Below, one piece after another: positions 25,489 through 34,282 of a stretch of DNA of 64,000 nt. The notes under the pieces are model-generated. The model ran no database searches. It had not been told where the DNA came from and saw only the letters and a program-made list of their open reading frames with translations. This stretch comes from Streptomyces sp. NBC_00154 (GTDB taxonomy: Bacteria > Actinomycetota > Actinomycetes > Streptomycetales > Streptomycetaceae): NCBI RefSeq assembly GCF_026342835.1, contig NZ_JAPEMI010000001.1, forward strand, positions 5,338,501 through 5,402,500. Reading direction: 5' to 3'. Every line of letters begins with the position of its first letter. Position 1 is the stretch's first letter. The translations under genes were made by a program, and so were the position numbers.

Positions 25489-25722
25489 TCAGACTTTGTC
25501 GATGATGCCCACCTTCCCCTCGGCCCGGGCGCAGTGACCGCCGCAGAACCAGTGCCCGTCCACCTCGACACCCTGGCCGATGACCTGGACCCGGCAGTGC
25601 TCACAGATGGGCGCCATCCGGTGAATGGCGCAGGAGAAACAGTCGAAGACATGCACCGCGCCCTGCGCGTGCACCTCGAACGACATGCCGTAGTCGTTTC
25701 CGCAAACTTCACAACGTGCCAT
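25489..25722 (-). CDS. Small zinc-ribbon protein
   Basis: A 77-aa protein with four cysteine/histidine pairs: CEVCGNDYG, CFSCAIH, CEHC and WFCGGHC. This is enough to bind two zincs in a treble-clef or ribbon fold. ATG 25722 is chosen because the upstream in-frame extension is Arg/Pro low complexity. It is a Streptomyces-type conserved small protein without an assigned function as far as I know. It lies between SURF1 and the exonuclease gene on the same strand. Confidence 0.8.
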   Translation of the reverse strand: MARCEVCGNDYGMSFEVHAQGAVHVFDCFSCAIHRMAPICEHCRVQVIGQGVEVDGHWFCGGHCARAEGKVGIIDKV

Positions 25723-25786
25723 GCGCCACAGGGTGGGACGCGGGGGTGCCGGGCGGCGAGCGGCGGACGGGCGAGTCGTCCCCGGT

Positions 25787-26806
25787 TCACTCCGATGACG
25801 GCGTCGGCAGGGCGGGAGCCACCGGGGCCCCCGTCGTCGTCGACACCTGTGCCACATCCCGCAGCAGATGGGTGAAGGCGCCCTCGTCCACGATCGGTGT
25901 GCCGAACGCCTTTGCCTTCACCGTCTTCGACGTCGCCGCGTCGGGGTCGTTGGTGACCAGCAGGCTGGTCAGCCGGGAGACGCTGGTCGCCACATGCAGC
26001 CCGGCCTCGATCGCCCGGTCCTCCAGCAGCTCGCGGTCGATGGAGGTGTCCCCGGAGAACGCCACTCGCATGCCCTGCATGAGCGGTTTGTCCTTGTCGT
26101 ACCGCCCCGGGTTCGGATATGGGCAGGCCGGCCGCTTGCGCGAAGGGCGCCAGCTGCTCTGGCCGCCGTACGACGGCTGGTAGCCGACCCGCGGGGTGAC
26201 CGGGGAATCCGACCACTCGGTCAGCGGGCGGCACTCCAGCAGCGGCAGCCGCACCCCGTCGCGCGCCGCTGCATGCAGGCTCGGCCGGAACGCCTCGGCC
26301 AGCACCCGGGCATCGTCCAGCGCGTGGTGCGCACGCTGCTGTACGACTCCGAAGTGCGCGGCCAGCGACTGCAGCTTGTGGTTGGGCAGCGGCAGCCGGA
26401 GCTCCTTGGAGAGCGCGATGGTGCAGAGCCGGTGCTCGACCGGGGCGACGACCGCGGCGCGCGCGTACTCCCGGGCCAGCATCGACCAGTCGAAGGCGGC
26501 GTTGTGCGCGACGAGCACGCGGCCCGCGAGCCGCTCGGACAGCTCGGCGGCGACTTCCGGGAAGAGTGGGGCACCCTCCAGGACATCGCTGGTCAGGCCG
26601 TGGATCCAGACGGGGCCGGGGTCCCGCTCCGGGTTGACGAGGGTGTACCAGTGGTCCTCGACGTTGCCCTGCGCGTCCAGCCGGTAGACGGCAGCGGACA
26701 CTATCCGGTCGTCCCGGGCGAGTCCCGTGGTCTCCACGTCGACGACCGCGTACCCCTGTGGGTAGGCGGTCGGCCACGGTGCTGCGGTCTGGCGGTCGTC
26801 GAGCAT
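25787..26806 (-). CDS. DEDDh 3'-5' exonuclease fused to a C-terminal BRCT domain
   Basis: A 339-aa protein. The N-terminal exonuclease domain (about residues 15-185) shows ExoI VVDVETTGL, ExoII HNAAFDWSML and ExoIII HHALDDARVLAE, the DEDDh set of the DnaQ/epsilon family. A basic linker with GRYDKDKPL leads to a BRCT domain (about 250-325): GMRVAFSGDTSIDRELLEDRAIEAGLHVATSVSRLTSLLVTND. ATG 26806 is chosen. TATTCT ends 9 nt before it, so transcription may be leaderless. A role in DNA repair or DNA end processing is inferred from the domain pair. Confidence 0.88.
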   Translation of the reverse strand: MLDDRQTAAPWPTAYPQGYAVVDVETTGLARDDRIVSAAVYRLDAQGNVEDHWYTLVNPERDPGPVWIHGLTSDVLEGAPLFPEVAAELSERLAGRVLVAHNAAFDWSMLAREYARAAVVAPVEHRLCTIALSKELRLPLPNHKLQSLAAHFGVVQQRAHHALDDARVLAEAFRPSLHAAARDGVRLPLLECRPLTEWSDSPVTPRVGYQPSYGGQSSWRPSRKRPACPYPNPGRYDKDKPLMQGMRVAFSGDTSIDRELLEDRAIEAGLHVATSVSRLTSLLVTNDPDAATSKTVKAKAFGTPIVDEGAFTHLLRDVAQVSTTTGAPVAPALPTPSSE

Positions 26807-26884
26807 GGTCACAGAGAATACGGGCCGGGACTGACAGCCCCCCATCCGGGAGCGTTCTGTTCGAGCCGCCCGGCCAGGGGCCGG

Positions 26885-27511
26885 CTAGCTTCCACCGGTG
26901 GCGAGCAGTCCGTTGACCAGCGCGCGCATCGACGCCGTGAACAGTCGTTCCTGGTCGGCGGGGATGGCGAGCGCGCGGGCCAGCGCCGGGTCGTGCTCGG
27001 CCGTGACCGCGTCCCAGAGATCACCCTCGCCGGGGGACTGGACCGGGGAGCGTTCCCGGTTGCGTTCGACGAGCAGGAAGCCGACGGTCTGGAACTGCAC
27101 CGCCCGTACCGCGTCGGCGGCCCGCGCCCCGCGCAGCCCCGCGGCGTGCATCTCGTGGACGAGGGCCTGCTGCGCGGGCAGGAACATCCGCTCCGTGAGA
27201 CCGCGTTCATGGACCATCGCGATCAGGTGGGGGTGGGCGCGCAGTTCGCGGCGCAGACCCTGGGCGACGGAGACGATCCGGGCCACCGGGGTCCGTCCGG
27301 CCGGCCGGACGGCGCCCATCTCCTGGACGGTGCGCTCCACCAGGGCGTCGAGCAGCGATTCGCGATTGCCGACATGCCAGTAGATCGAGGTGACCGCCGT
27401 GCCCAGCTCGGCGGCCAGCTTGCGCATGGTGAGGGCCTCCGGGCCGTGCTGCCGCACCAGGGCGGCAGCGGCCTCCAGAACCTCTTCGCGGGTCAGCGAC
27501 GATCGCGCCAC
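26885..27511 (-). CDS. TetR family transcriptional regulator
   Basis: A 208-aa repressor. The N-terminal HTH (residues 5-50) reads SLTREEVLEAAAALVRQHGPEALTMRKLAAELGTAVTSIYWHVGNRESLLDAL, with the C-terminal TetR_C-like ligand domain behind it. GTG 27511 is the start. It is divergent from the ADC-SDR-amidohydrolase operon across 114 bp containing a perfect palindrome. The predicted tetR promoter's -35 falls within that palindrome, so autoregulation is likely. The inducer is probably a substrate or intermediate of the divergent operon. Confidence 0.9.
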   Translation of the reverse strand: MARSSLTREEVLEAAAALVRQHGPEALTMRKLAAELGTAVTSIYWHVGNRESLLDALVERTVQEMGAVRPAGRTPVARIVSVAQGLRRELRAHPHLIAMVHERGLTERMFLPAQQALVHEMHAAGLRGARAADAVRAVQFQTVGFLLVERNRERSPVQSPGEGDLWDAVTAEHDPALARALAIPADQERLFTASMRALVNGLLATGGS

Positions 27512-27549
27512 AGTGCTCCCAGTCCTTCGAACCCCGTTACATGCACGCC

Positions 27550-27577
27550 TATTTACCCTTCATTCGCGCCGGTGTAA
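27550..27577 (-). promoter_or_regulatory. Predicted tetR promoter
   Basis: On the minus strand TTACAC (27577-27572) and TAAATA (27555-27550) are separated by 16 nt, in good position for the tetR gene starting at 27511. Confidence 0.45.
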
Positions 27578-27587
27578 CTGTGTTACA
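27573..27587. promoter_or_regulatory. Candidate TetR operator (TGTAAC-TGT-GTTACA)
   Basis: A perfect 6-bp inverted repeat with a 3-bp spacer lies in the tetR/ADC divergent region and overlaps the predicted tetR -35. A further GTTACA half-site is at 27536-27541. The form fits a TetR dimer site. Confidence 0.6.
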
Positions 27588-27625
27588 GAACCCGGGCACG
27601 GACAACCGAGAAGGGTGGTACGTCC

Positions 27626-28426
27626 ATGGCACGTGTACGGTACGGCGCGCGCACCGACGCCGAGATCGCGACGGCCCGCACAGCCCGCTCCAAGCTCCCC
27701 GACATCTGGTCCACCGGGGTGGTCGCCGTCTGGGAGAGCGACCCCGACGCGGTGGCGGCGGTCCTGCCGCCGCCCCTCAAACCCGCCGAACGCCCGCTCG
27801 TCCGCGCCGCCATCAGCAAGGTCGACCTCCCCGGATATCCGCTCGGCGCGGGCTCCGTCGCCGTCTCCGCCGTCCACGACGGACGCGAGGGCTGGTATCC
27901 GCTCGTCATGCCGATGACCCACGAGCGGGCACTGATCGGCGGCCGTGAGGTCTTCGGCGAGCCGAAGAAGCTGGGTGAGGTGACCGTCGAGCGCGACGGA
28001 CCCGTCGTCCGGGCCGCGCTCGTCCGGCACGGCATCGCGTTCGTCGAGATACGCGGCGCGATCGGCGAGCAGCTGCCGCTGCCCGAACCGGCGGAGAAAC
28101 TCGACTTCTACTTCAAGTTCCTGCCCGCCGTGGACGGTGAGGGCTTCGACGCCGATCCCGTGCTGATCCACTGCATCCGCCACGAGAAGGTCCGCAAGCT
28201 GGAGCGGATCTCGGGCGATGTGGTGCTGCGCGAGTCGATGTACGACCCGGTCGCCGACCTCCCCGTACGCCGGCTGATCGATCTGACCATCGGCGAGAAG
28301 ACCAGCGACCAGCAGGGCAGGGCCGTCGAGCGGGTGAGCGCCGAGGCGCTGCTGCCGTACATCCACCAGCGCTACGACGATCCGCAGCAGATCCACGACG
28401 GCCCGCCGCAGGGGAGTGTCCGATGA
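27626..28426 (+). CDS. Acetoacetate decarboxylase family protein
   Basis: A 266-aa protein of the acetoacetate decarboxylase (ADC) superfamily. The Schiff-base lysine region is present as ALIGGREVFGEPKKLGEV (about residues 110-127), like the EPKK context of true ADC. The N-terminal VLPPPLKP and the central FYFKFLPAVDG are also family-like. Members catalyse decarboxylation or aldol/dehydration through an enamine. The start ATG 27626 has GAAGGGTGG upstream. It is the first gene of a four-gene operon and overlaps the SDR gene by ATGA. Confidence 0.88.
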   Translation: MARVRYGARTDAEIATARTARSKLPDIWSTGVVAVWESDPDAVAAVLPPPLKPAERPLVRAAISKVDLPGYPLGAGSVAVSAVHDGREGWYPLVMPMTHERALIGGREVFGEPKKLGEVTVERDGPVVRAALVRHGIAFVEIRGAIGEQLPLPEPAEKLDFYFKFLPAVDGEGFDADPVLIHCIRHEKVRKLERISGDVVLRESMYDPVADLPVRRLIDLTIGEKTSDQQGRAVERVSAEALLPYIHQRYDDPQQIHDGPPQGSVR

Positions 28427-29307
28427 GGCTGGGGGAGGGGCAGGTCGCCGTCGTCACCGGCGCCGCGAGCGGCATCGGGCTCGCGATGGCCCGCAGGTTC
28501 GCGGCCGAGGGACTGAAGGTCGTCCTCGCCGACGTGGAGGAGGGCGCGCTCGACAAGGCGGCGGGGGAGCTGCGCGAGGACGGTGCGCAGGTGCTGGCGC
28601 GGGTGGTCGACGTCAGCGAGGGGGACTCCGTCCAGGCCCTCGCCGACGCCGCATACGACACCTTCGGCGCCGTCCATGTGCTGTGCAACAACGCGGGCGT
28701 CGGCTCCGGTGCCGAGGGCCGGATGTGGGAGCACGAGCCGAACGACTGGAAGTGGGCGTTCGCCGTCAATGTGTGGGGCGTCTTCCACGGCATCCAGGCC
28801 TTCGTGCCCCGGATGATCGAGGGCGGCGAGCCCGGACGGGTCGTCAACACCTCGTCCGGCGACGGCGGCATCGCCCCGCTGCCGACCGCCTCCGTCTACG
28901 CGGTCACCAAGTCCGCCGTCGTCACGATGACCGAGTCGCTCTACGCGCATCTGAAGGCGGAGGGCGGGGCCGTCGGCGCCTCGGTGCTCTTCCCCGGCCC
29001 GCACATGCTCCGTACCGGACTGTGGGAGTCGCACCGCAACCGGCCCGAGCGGTACGCCAAGGAGCGGCCGCGCCGGACCCCGTACCGCAGCCTCGACCAG
29101 TGGGAGTCCGCCATGAGGGCGGCGGGCCACGAGGTCGAGTTCACCCCGGTGGAGGAGGTCGCGGGCACGGTCGTGGACGGAATCCGCGCCGACCGCTTCT
29201 GGCTGCTGCCGCCGAGCGAGCACAGCGACCGGCAGATCCGCGCCAGGTCGCAGTCGATGCTCGACCGGGCGAACCCGTCGTACCTGGAGAGCTTCATACT
29301 CGACTGA
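28423..29307 (+). CDS. SDR family NAD(P)-dependent oxidoreductase
   Basis: A 294-aa classical SDR. The cofactor motif is VTGAASGIGLA (about residues 11-21), followed by ADVEE, VDVSEGD and the NNAGVG motif. The catalytic set is NTSSGDGG (Ser) and YAVTKSAV (YxxxK). The C-terminal 90 residues are longer than usual, with a Pro/Arg-rich loop (PRRTPYRSLDQWESAM) that could gate the active site. The ATGA overlap with the ADC gene and the 10-bp gap to the amidohydrolase show a single operon. The substrate is likely an alcohol/ketone of the same pathway. Confidence 0.9.
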   Translation: MRLGEGQVAVVTGAASGIGLAMARRFAAEGLKVVLADVEEGALDKAAGELREDGAQVLARVVDVSEGDSVQALADAAYDTFGAVHVLCNNAGVGSGAEGRMWEHEPNDWKWAFAVNVWGVFHGIQAFVPRMIEGGEPGRVVNTSSGDGGIAPLPTASVYAVTKSAVVTMTESLYAHLKAEGGAVGASVLFPGPHMLRTGLWESHRNRPERYAKERPRRTPYRSLDQWESAMRAAGHEVEFTPVEEVAGTVVDGIRADRFWLLPPSEHSDRQIRARSQSMLDRANPSYLESFILD

Positions 29308-29317
29308 GGGGCGAGCG

Positions 29318-30592
29318 ATGACCGACCCGTATCTGATCATCTCCTCCGACTGCCACGCCGGACTGCCCACCGAGGAGTACCGGCCCTATCTGGACGCCCG
29401 CTTCCACCGGGAGTTCGACGACTTCCTCGACGGGCGCGACCGGCGCCGCGAGGAGATGACCCGCCTCGGCGTACGCAACGAGGCCTTCGCCGACAAGTGG
29501 TTCCACGACAACGAGGAAGGTCTGAGGGGCGGTTGGGACGCCGCACAGCGGCTCAAGGAGCTCGACGGCGACGGGGTGGCGGCCGAGGTCGTCTTCCCGG
29601 ACGCGGACGCCGTCGACAGCCGGACCGCCGCTCCGTTCGGCGTCGGCCTCGGCCTCTCCGGCGACCAGGACCCGGAACTCGGCATGGCCGGCGCGCAGGC
29701 CCACAACCGGTGGCTCGCCGACTTCGTCTCGCAGAACCCCGAACGGCACTGCGGAGTGGCCCTGTTGCCCGTCACCGGTGAGGTCGACCGTGTCGTCGCC
29801 GAGATCCACCGGGCCAAGGAGTCGGGTCTCGGGGCGCTGATGATCCCCTCCATGTGGGTCGACAAGGCCCCGTACCACGACCGCCGTTACGACCCCGTGT
29901 GGGCGTCCGCCGCCGAGACGGGAATGCCGGTCGTCACCCACTCCGGCGCGGCCCCGCGCCACGAGTACGGCGACCATCTGGGGATCTACGTCTCCGAGGT
30001 CACCTGGTGGCCGTCCCGCCCGCTCTGGTTCCTCCTGTGGTCGGGCGCCTTCGAACGCCACCCGGGACTGAGGTTCGGCGTCGCCGAGTCCGGCTGCTGG
30101 TGGCTGCCGAACCTCCTCTGGTTCATGGACCGGCTCTACCTCGGCGCCCACGGCGGAAAGAAACTCTCGCCGTTCGCCGAGCTGAAGCGTCCCCCGCACG
30201 AGTACCTGGACCGCCAGGTCTTCATCTGCGCCACCAACACCAAGCGCCGCGAGCTCGCCCAGCGGTACGAGATCGGCGTCGACAACATCCTGTGGGGCAG
30301 CGACTTCCCGCACCCCGAAGGCACCTGGCCGAACACCGCCGGCTGGCTGCGCACCACCTTCCACGACATCCCGGTGGCCGAGACCCGCCGGATGCTGGGA
30401 CTCGCCGCCGCCGAGGTCTTCGGCTTCGACACGGCGAAGCTCGCGCCGATCGCCCGGCGCATCGGCCCGACCCCGCAGGAGCTGGGCCAGAGCGCCGACC
30501 AGACGGCGGCCGAAGCGTCCTGGGCACGCTCGCGCGAGGTCGGCCGGCACTGGCTGACCGACCACGACTTCCCGGTCCTGGGGGTCGGCTGA
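29318..30592 (+). CDS. Amidohydrolase family protein (Amidohydro_2 / ACMSD-like), paralog 1
   Basis: A 424-aa TIM-barrel metal-dependent hydrolase or decarboxylase. It starts LIISSDCHAG, the position of the family's HxH metal motif, here D-C-H. Later ligands are visible: VVTHSG (His, strand 5 region) and NILWGSDFPHPEGTWP (Asp on strand 8). GAGGGGCGAGCG is the ribosome-binding region. The TGA is coupled to the next gene (TGATG). Related barrel proteins include decarboxylases of aromatic acids and hydrolases of cyclic C-C bonds. Which chemistry applies is not determined. Confidence 0.88.
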   Translation: MTDPYLIISSDCHAGLPTEEYRPYLDARFHREFDDFLDGRDRRREEMTRLGVRNEAFADKWFHDNEEGLRGGWDAAQRLKELDGDGVAAEVVFPDADAVDSRTAAPFGVGLGLSGDQDPELGMAGAQAHNRWLADFVSQNPERHCGVALLPVTGEVDRVVAEIHRAKESGLGALMIPSMWVDKAPYHDRRYDPVWASAAETGMPVVTHSGAAPRHEYGDHLGIYVSEVTWWPSRPLWFLLWSGAFERHPGLRFGVAESGCWWLPNLLWFMDRLYLGAHGGKKLSPFAELKRPPHEYLDRQVFICATNTKRRELAQRYEIGVDNILWGSDFPHPEGTWPNTAGWLRTTFHDIPVAETRRMLGLAAAEVFGFDTAKLAPIARRIGPTPQELGQSADQTAAEASWARSREVGRHWLTDHDFPVLGVG

Positions 30593-31821
30593 TGTCCCGC
30601 GAGCGCTACACCGTCATCTCCGCCGACTGTCACGCGGGCGCCGACCTCCTCGACTACAGGCCGTACCTGGAGTCCAGGTACCACGACGATTTCGACGCCT
30701 GGGCGGCCGGCTACGTCAATCCGTACGCGGACCTCCTCGCCGACACCGCCGACCGCAACTGGAACTCCGCACGCCGCCTTGCCGAGCTGGCGGCGGACGG
30801 CATCGTCGCGGAGGTCGTATTCCCCAACACCATCCCCCCGTTCTTCCCCTCGGCCTCCCTGATGGCTCCCGCTCCCTCGCCGGAGGAGTACGAACAGCGC
30901 TGGGCGGGCCTGCGCGCCCACAACCGCTGGCTCGCCGACTTCTGTGCCGACGCACCCGGCCGGCGGGCGGGCGTCGCACAGATCCTCCTCAACGACCCGG
31001 CGGAGGCGGTCCGCGAGGTCCGCCGCACCAAGGAGGCAGGGCTCACCGGCGGCATCCTGCTGCCCGGAACCCCGCCGGGATCCGGCATCCCGGAGCTGTA
31101 CTCCCAGGTGTACGACCCGCTGTGGGCGGTCTGCGAGGAGCTGGACGTACCGGTGAACCACCACGGCGGATCGGCCTCCCCGCCGCTCGGCGACGAACCC
31201 GCGGCGCGCGCCGTCTTCATGGTGGAGACGACCTGGTTCTCCCACCGGGCGCTGTGGCACCTGATCTTCGGCGGGGCCTTCCGCCGCCACCCCGGACTGA
31301 AACTGGTCCTCACCGAACAGGGCTCCGGCTGGATCCCGGGCGTCGTCGAGATGCTCGACTACTACCACGGCCGCCTGGTCGCTGCGGCCTCCCGGACATC
31401 CACCGCCGAATCCAAGTTCGGTGCGGGGCTTGCCGCTTCGATGGGAGCGAGTCCCGGCGAGGTCTGGCGCGACAACTGCTTCGTCGGCGCCAGCTTCATG
31501 CGCCCCCACGAGGTGCCGCTGCGCGACCGGATCGGCCTCGACAAGATCATGTGGGGCAGCGACTACCCGCACGACGAGGGCACCGCCCCCTATTCACGGG
31601 AGGGCCTGCGGATCGCGTACGCCGGACTCCCGCCCGACGAGATCGCGGCGATGGTCGGCGGTAACGCGGCCCGCGTCTACGGCTTCGACCTGGCCGCACT
31701 CGACCGCATCGCCGCGACGACCGGCCCGACGGTCGACGAGATCGCCGAGCCCCTGAAGGAGGCCCCGGCCGACGCGACCAGCCCGGCCTTCGCGCCGGGC
31801 GGGTCGGTCCGCGTGTGGTGA
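30592..31821 (+). CDS. Amidohydrolase family protein (Amidohydro_2), paralog 2
   Basis: A 409-aa protein clearly related to its upstream neighbour: the same TVISADCHAGADLLDYRPYLES start, VNHHGGSAS at the His ligand, and KIMWGSDYPHDEGTAPY at the Asp ligand. The pair looks like an old tandem duplication. ATG 30592 is chosen at TGATG; a much longer open frame upstream reads through paralog 1. It also carries D-C-H instead of the HxH pair. The two could act as a heteromer or on successive substrates. Confidence 0.88.
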   Translation: MSRERYTVISADCHAGADLLDYRPYLESRYHDDFDAWAAGYVNPYADLLADTADRNWNSARRLAELAADGIVAEVVFPNTIPPFFPSASLMAPAPSPEEYEQRWAGLRAHNRWLADFCADAPGRRAGVAQILLNDPAEAVREVRRTKEAGLTGGILLPGTPPGSGIPELYSQVYDPLWAVCEELDVPVNHHGGSASPPLGDEPAARAVFMVETTWFSHRALWHLIFGGAFRRHPGLKLVLTEQGSGWIPGVVEMLDYYHGRLVAAASRTSTAESKFGAGLAASMGASPGEVWRDNCFVGASFMRPHEVPLRDRIGLDKIMWGSDYPHDEGTAPYSREGLRIAYAGLPPDEIAAMVGGNAARVYGFDLAALDRIAATTGPTVDEIAEPLKEAPADATSPAFAPGGSVRVW

Positions 31822-31851
31822 CGGGGCGCGGTGAGGTGAGAGCATCCCCGG

Positions 31852-32565
31852 GTGACGGATACCCAGGCGCATGACGAGTCCCACGGCAACGGCCTCGGCG
31901 CGCGGCTGAACTGGCTGCGCGCCGCGGTCCTCGGCGCCAACGACGGCGTGGTCTCCACGGCGGGCCTCGTCGTCGGCGTCGCCGGAGCCACCGGTGACCG
32001 CGGGGCCCTGCTGACGGCGGGCCTCGCCGGGCTGCTGGCCGGCTCCATGTCGATGGCGGCGGGCGAATACGTGTCGGTGTCCACCCAGCGCGACTCGGAG
32101 CAGGCCGCGCTGGCGACGGAGAAGCGGGAGCTGCAGGAGACCCCGGAGGCGGAACTCGCCGAGCTCACCGGCCTGTTGGAGGGCAAGGGGCTGAGCCGGG
32201 AAGTCGCCCGCGAGGCAGCCCTCCAGCTCACCGAGCGCGACGCGCTGCGCGCTCACGCGGAGGTGGAGCTGGGGATCGACCCGGACGATCTGACGAACCC
32301 GTGGCACGCCGCCGGCGCGAGCTGCCTGGCCTTCACGGCGGGAGCGCTGCTGCCGCTGCTGGCGATCGTGCTGCCACCGGCGTCGCTTCGGCTGGTCATC
32401 ACGGTACTTGCGGTACTGGCGGCGCTGGCGCTCACCGGGTGGTGGAGCGCGCGGCTGGGCGACGCGGCGGTGGGGCGCGCGGTGCTGCGGAACATGGGCG
32501 GGGGAGCGGCGGCCATGGGGGTCACCTATGCGGCGGGGGCGTTGCTGGGAGCGGTCGGGGTCTGA
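31852..32565 (+). CDS. VIT1/CCC1 family iron/manganese transporter
   Basis: A 237-aa membrane protein of the VIT family. N-terminal LRAAVLGANDGVVSTAGLVVGVAGA and the second helix LLAGSMSMAAGEYVSVSTQRDSE carry family signatures. A ~85-residue soluble cytoplasmic domain (ELTGLLEGKGL ... AHAEVELGIDPDD) separates the first two TM helices from the last three (about residues 160-235). It exports or stores Fe2+/Mn2+. GTG 31852 is the start. It is separate from the amidohydrolase operon by 30 bp, so co-transcription cannot be excluded. Confidence 0.9.
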   Translation: MTDTQAHDESHGNGLGARLNWLRAAVLGANDGVVSTAGLVVGVAGATGDRGALLTAGLAGLLAGSMSMAAGEYVSVSTQRDSEQAALATEKRELQETPEAELAELTGLLEGKGLSREVAREAALQLTERDALRAHAEVELGIDPDDLTNPWHAAGASCLAFTAGALLPLLAIVLPPASLRLVITVLAVLAALALTGWWSARLGDAAVGRAVLRNMGGGAAAMGVTYAAGALLGAVGV

Positions 32566-32672
32566 TCCGGCCCGCGTTGGCAGAAGTCACCAAAGGTTGC
32601 TGACATCGCGTCTCGCATACTTGTTGGTAACAACGTCTAGTCCCGGTCGACCCCGCGCTCTACGGTGCTCGC

Positions 32673-33571
<899 letters not shown>

Positions 33572-33575
<4 letters not shown>

Positions 33576-34261
33576 GCGCCGGAGCCGTCACGGACGCCCG
33601 GGCACGGTTCGTACGCCCCCTGCTCATCGCGTTTCTCGTCGCCTCCGCCGTCGATCTCGTCGGCGTTCTCGCCGATGTACGTCTCGCGCACCTCGTCGCC
33701 AAGCCGCTGCTGATGCCGCTGCTCGCCGGGTACGCCGCCGCCCGCCGCGGACCCCGGCTGCTCATCGCCGCGCTGCTCTTCGGCTGGGGCGGCGACACAC
33801 TCCTGCTGCCCGACGCCGATGCCGCCTTCCTCATCGGCATGGGTTCCTTCGCCGCAGGCCATGTCTGCTATCTGTGGCTCTTCGGGCGGGCCCGCAGCTC
33901 CCTGCTGCTCGGCGCGGGGTACGCGGCGGTCCTCGTCGGCTTCGTCGCCCTCATCTGGGGCGGGCTCCCCGCGGACCTGCGGATCCCGATGGCCGGCTAC
34001 AGCCTGCTGCTCACCGCGATGGCCTACCGGTCCAGCACCCGCGGCCGGTACGCCGCGCTCGGCGGGGCGCTCTTCCTGCTGTCCGACGCGCTCATCGCCA
34101 CCGGCATCGCCGACTGGCCGCAGCTGCCCGCGCCGGACTTCTGGGTCATGCTCACGTACATCGTGGCGCAGCTCCTGCTGACCGTCGGGGTGCTCACACC
34201 GGGCCCGGAACGGACCGCTGCCACCCCTGGGGCGTACGGTGAGCGGAGTATCAGCATCTGA
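33572..34261 (+). CDS. Lysoplasmalogenase (YhhN/TMEM86 family)
   Basis: A 229-aa polytopic membrane protein of the YhhN/TMEM86 family, with about seven or eight hydrophobic segments. Family-typical acidic motifs are present: KPLLMPLLAGY, LFGWGGDTLLL and LFLLSDALIA. Lysoplasmalogenases cleave the vinyl-ether bond of lysoplasmalogens. The start ATG overlaps the stop of the hydroxylase gene, implying coupled translation. The true substrate in a streptomycete is unproven. Confidence 0.85.
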
Positions 34262-34282
34262 GATCAGCAAGGACCCCCACGC

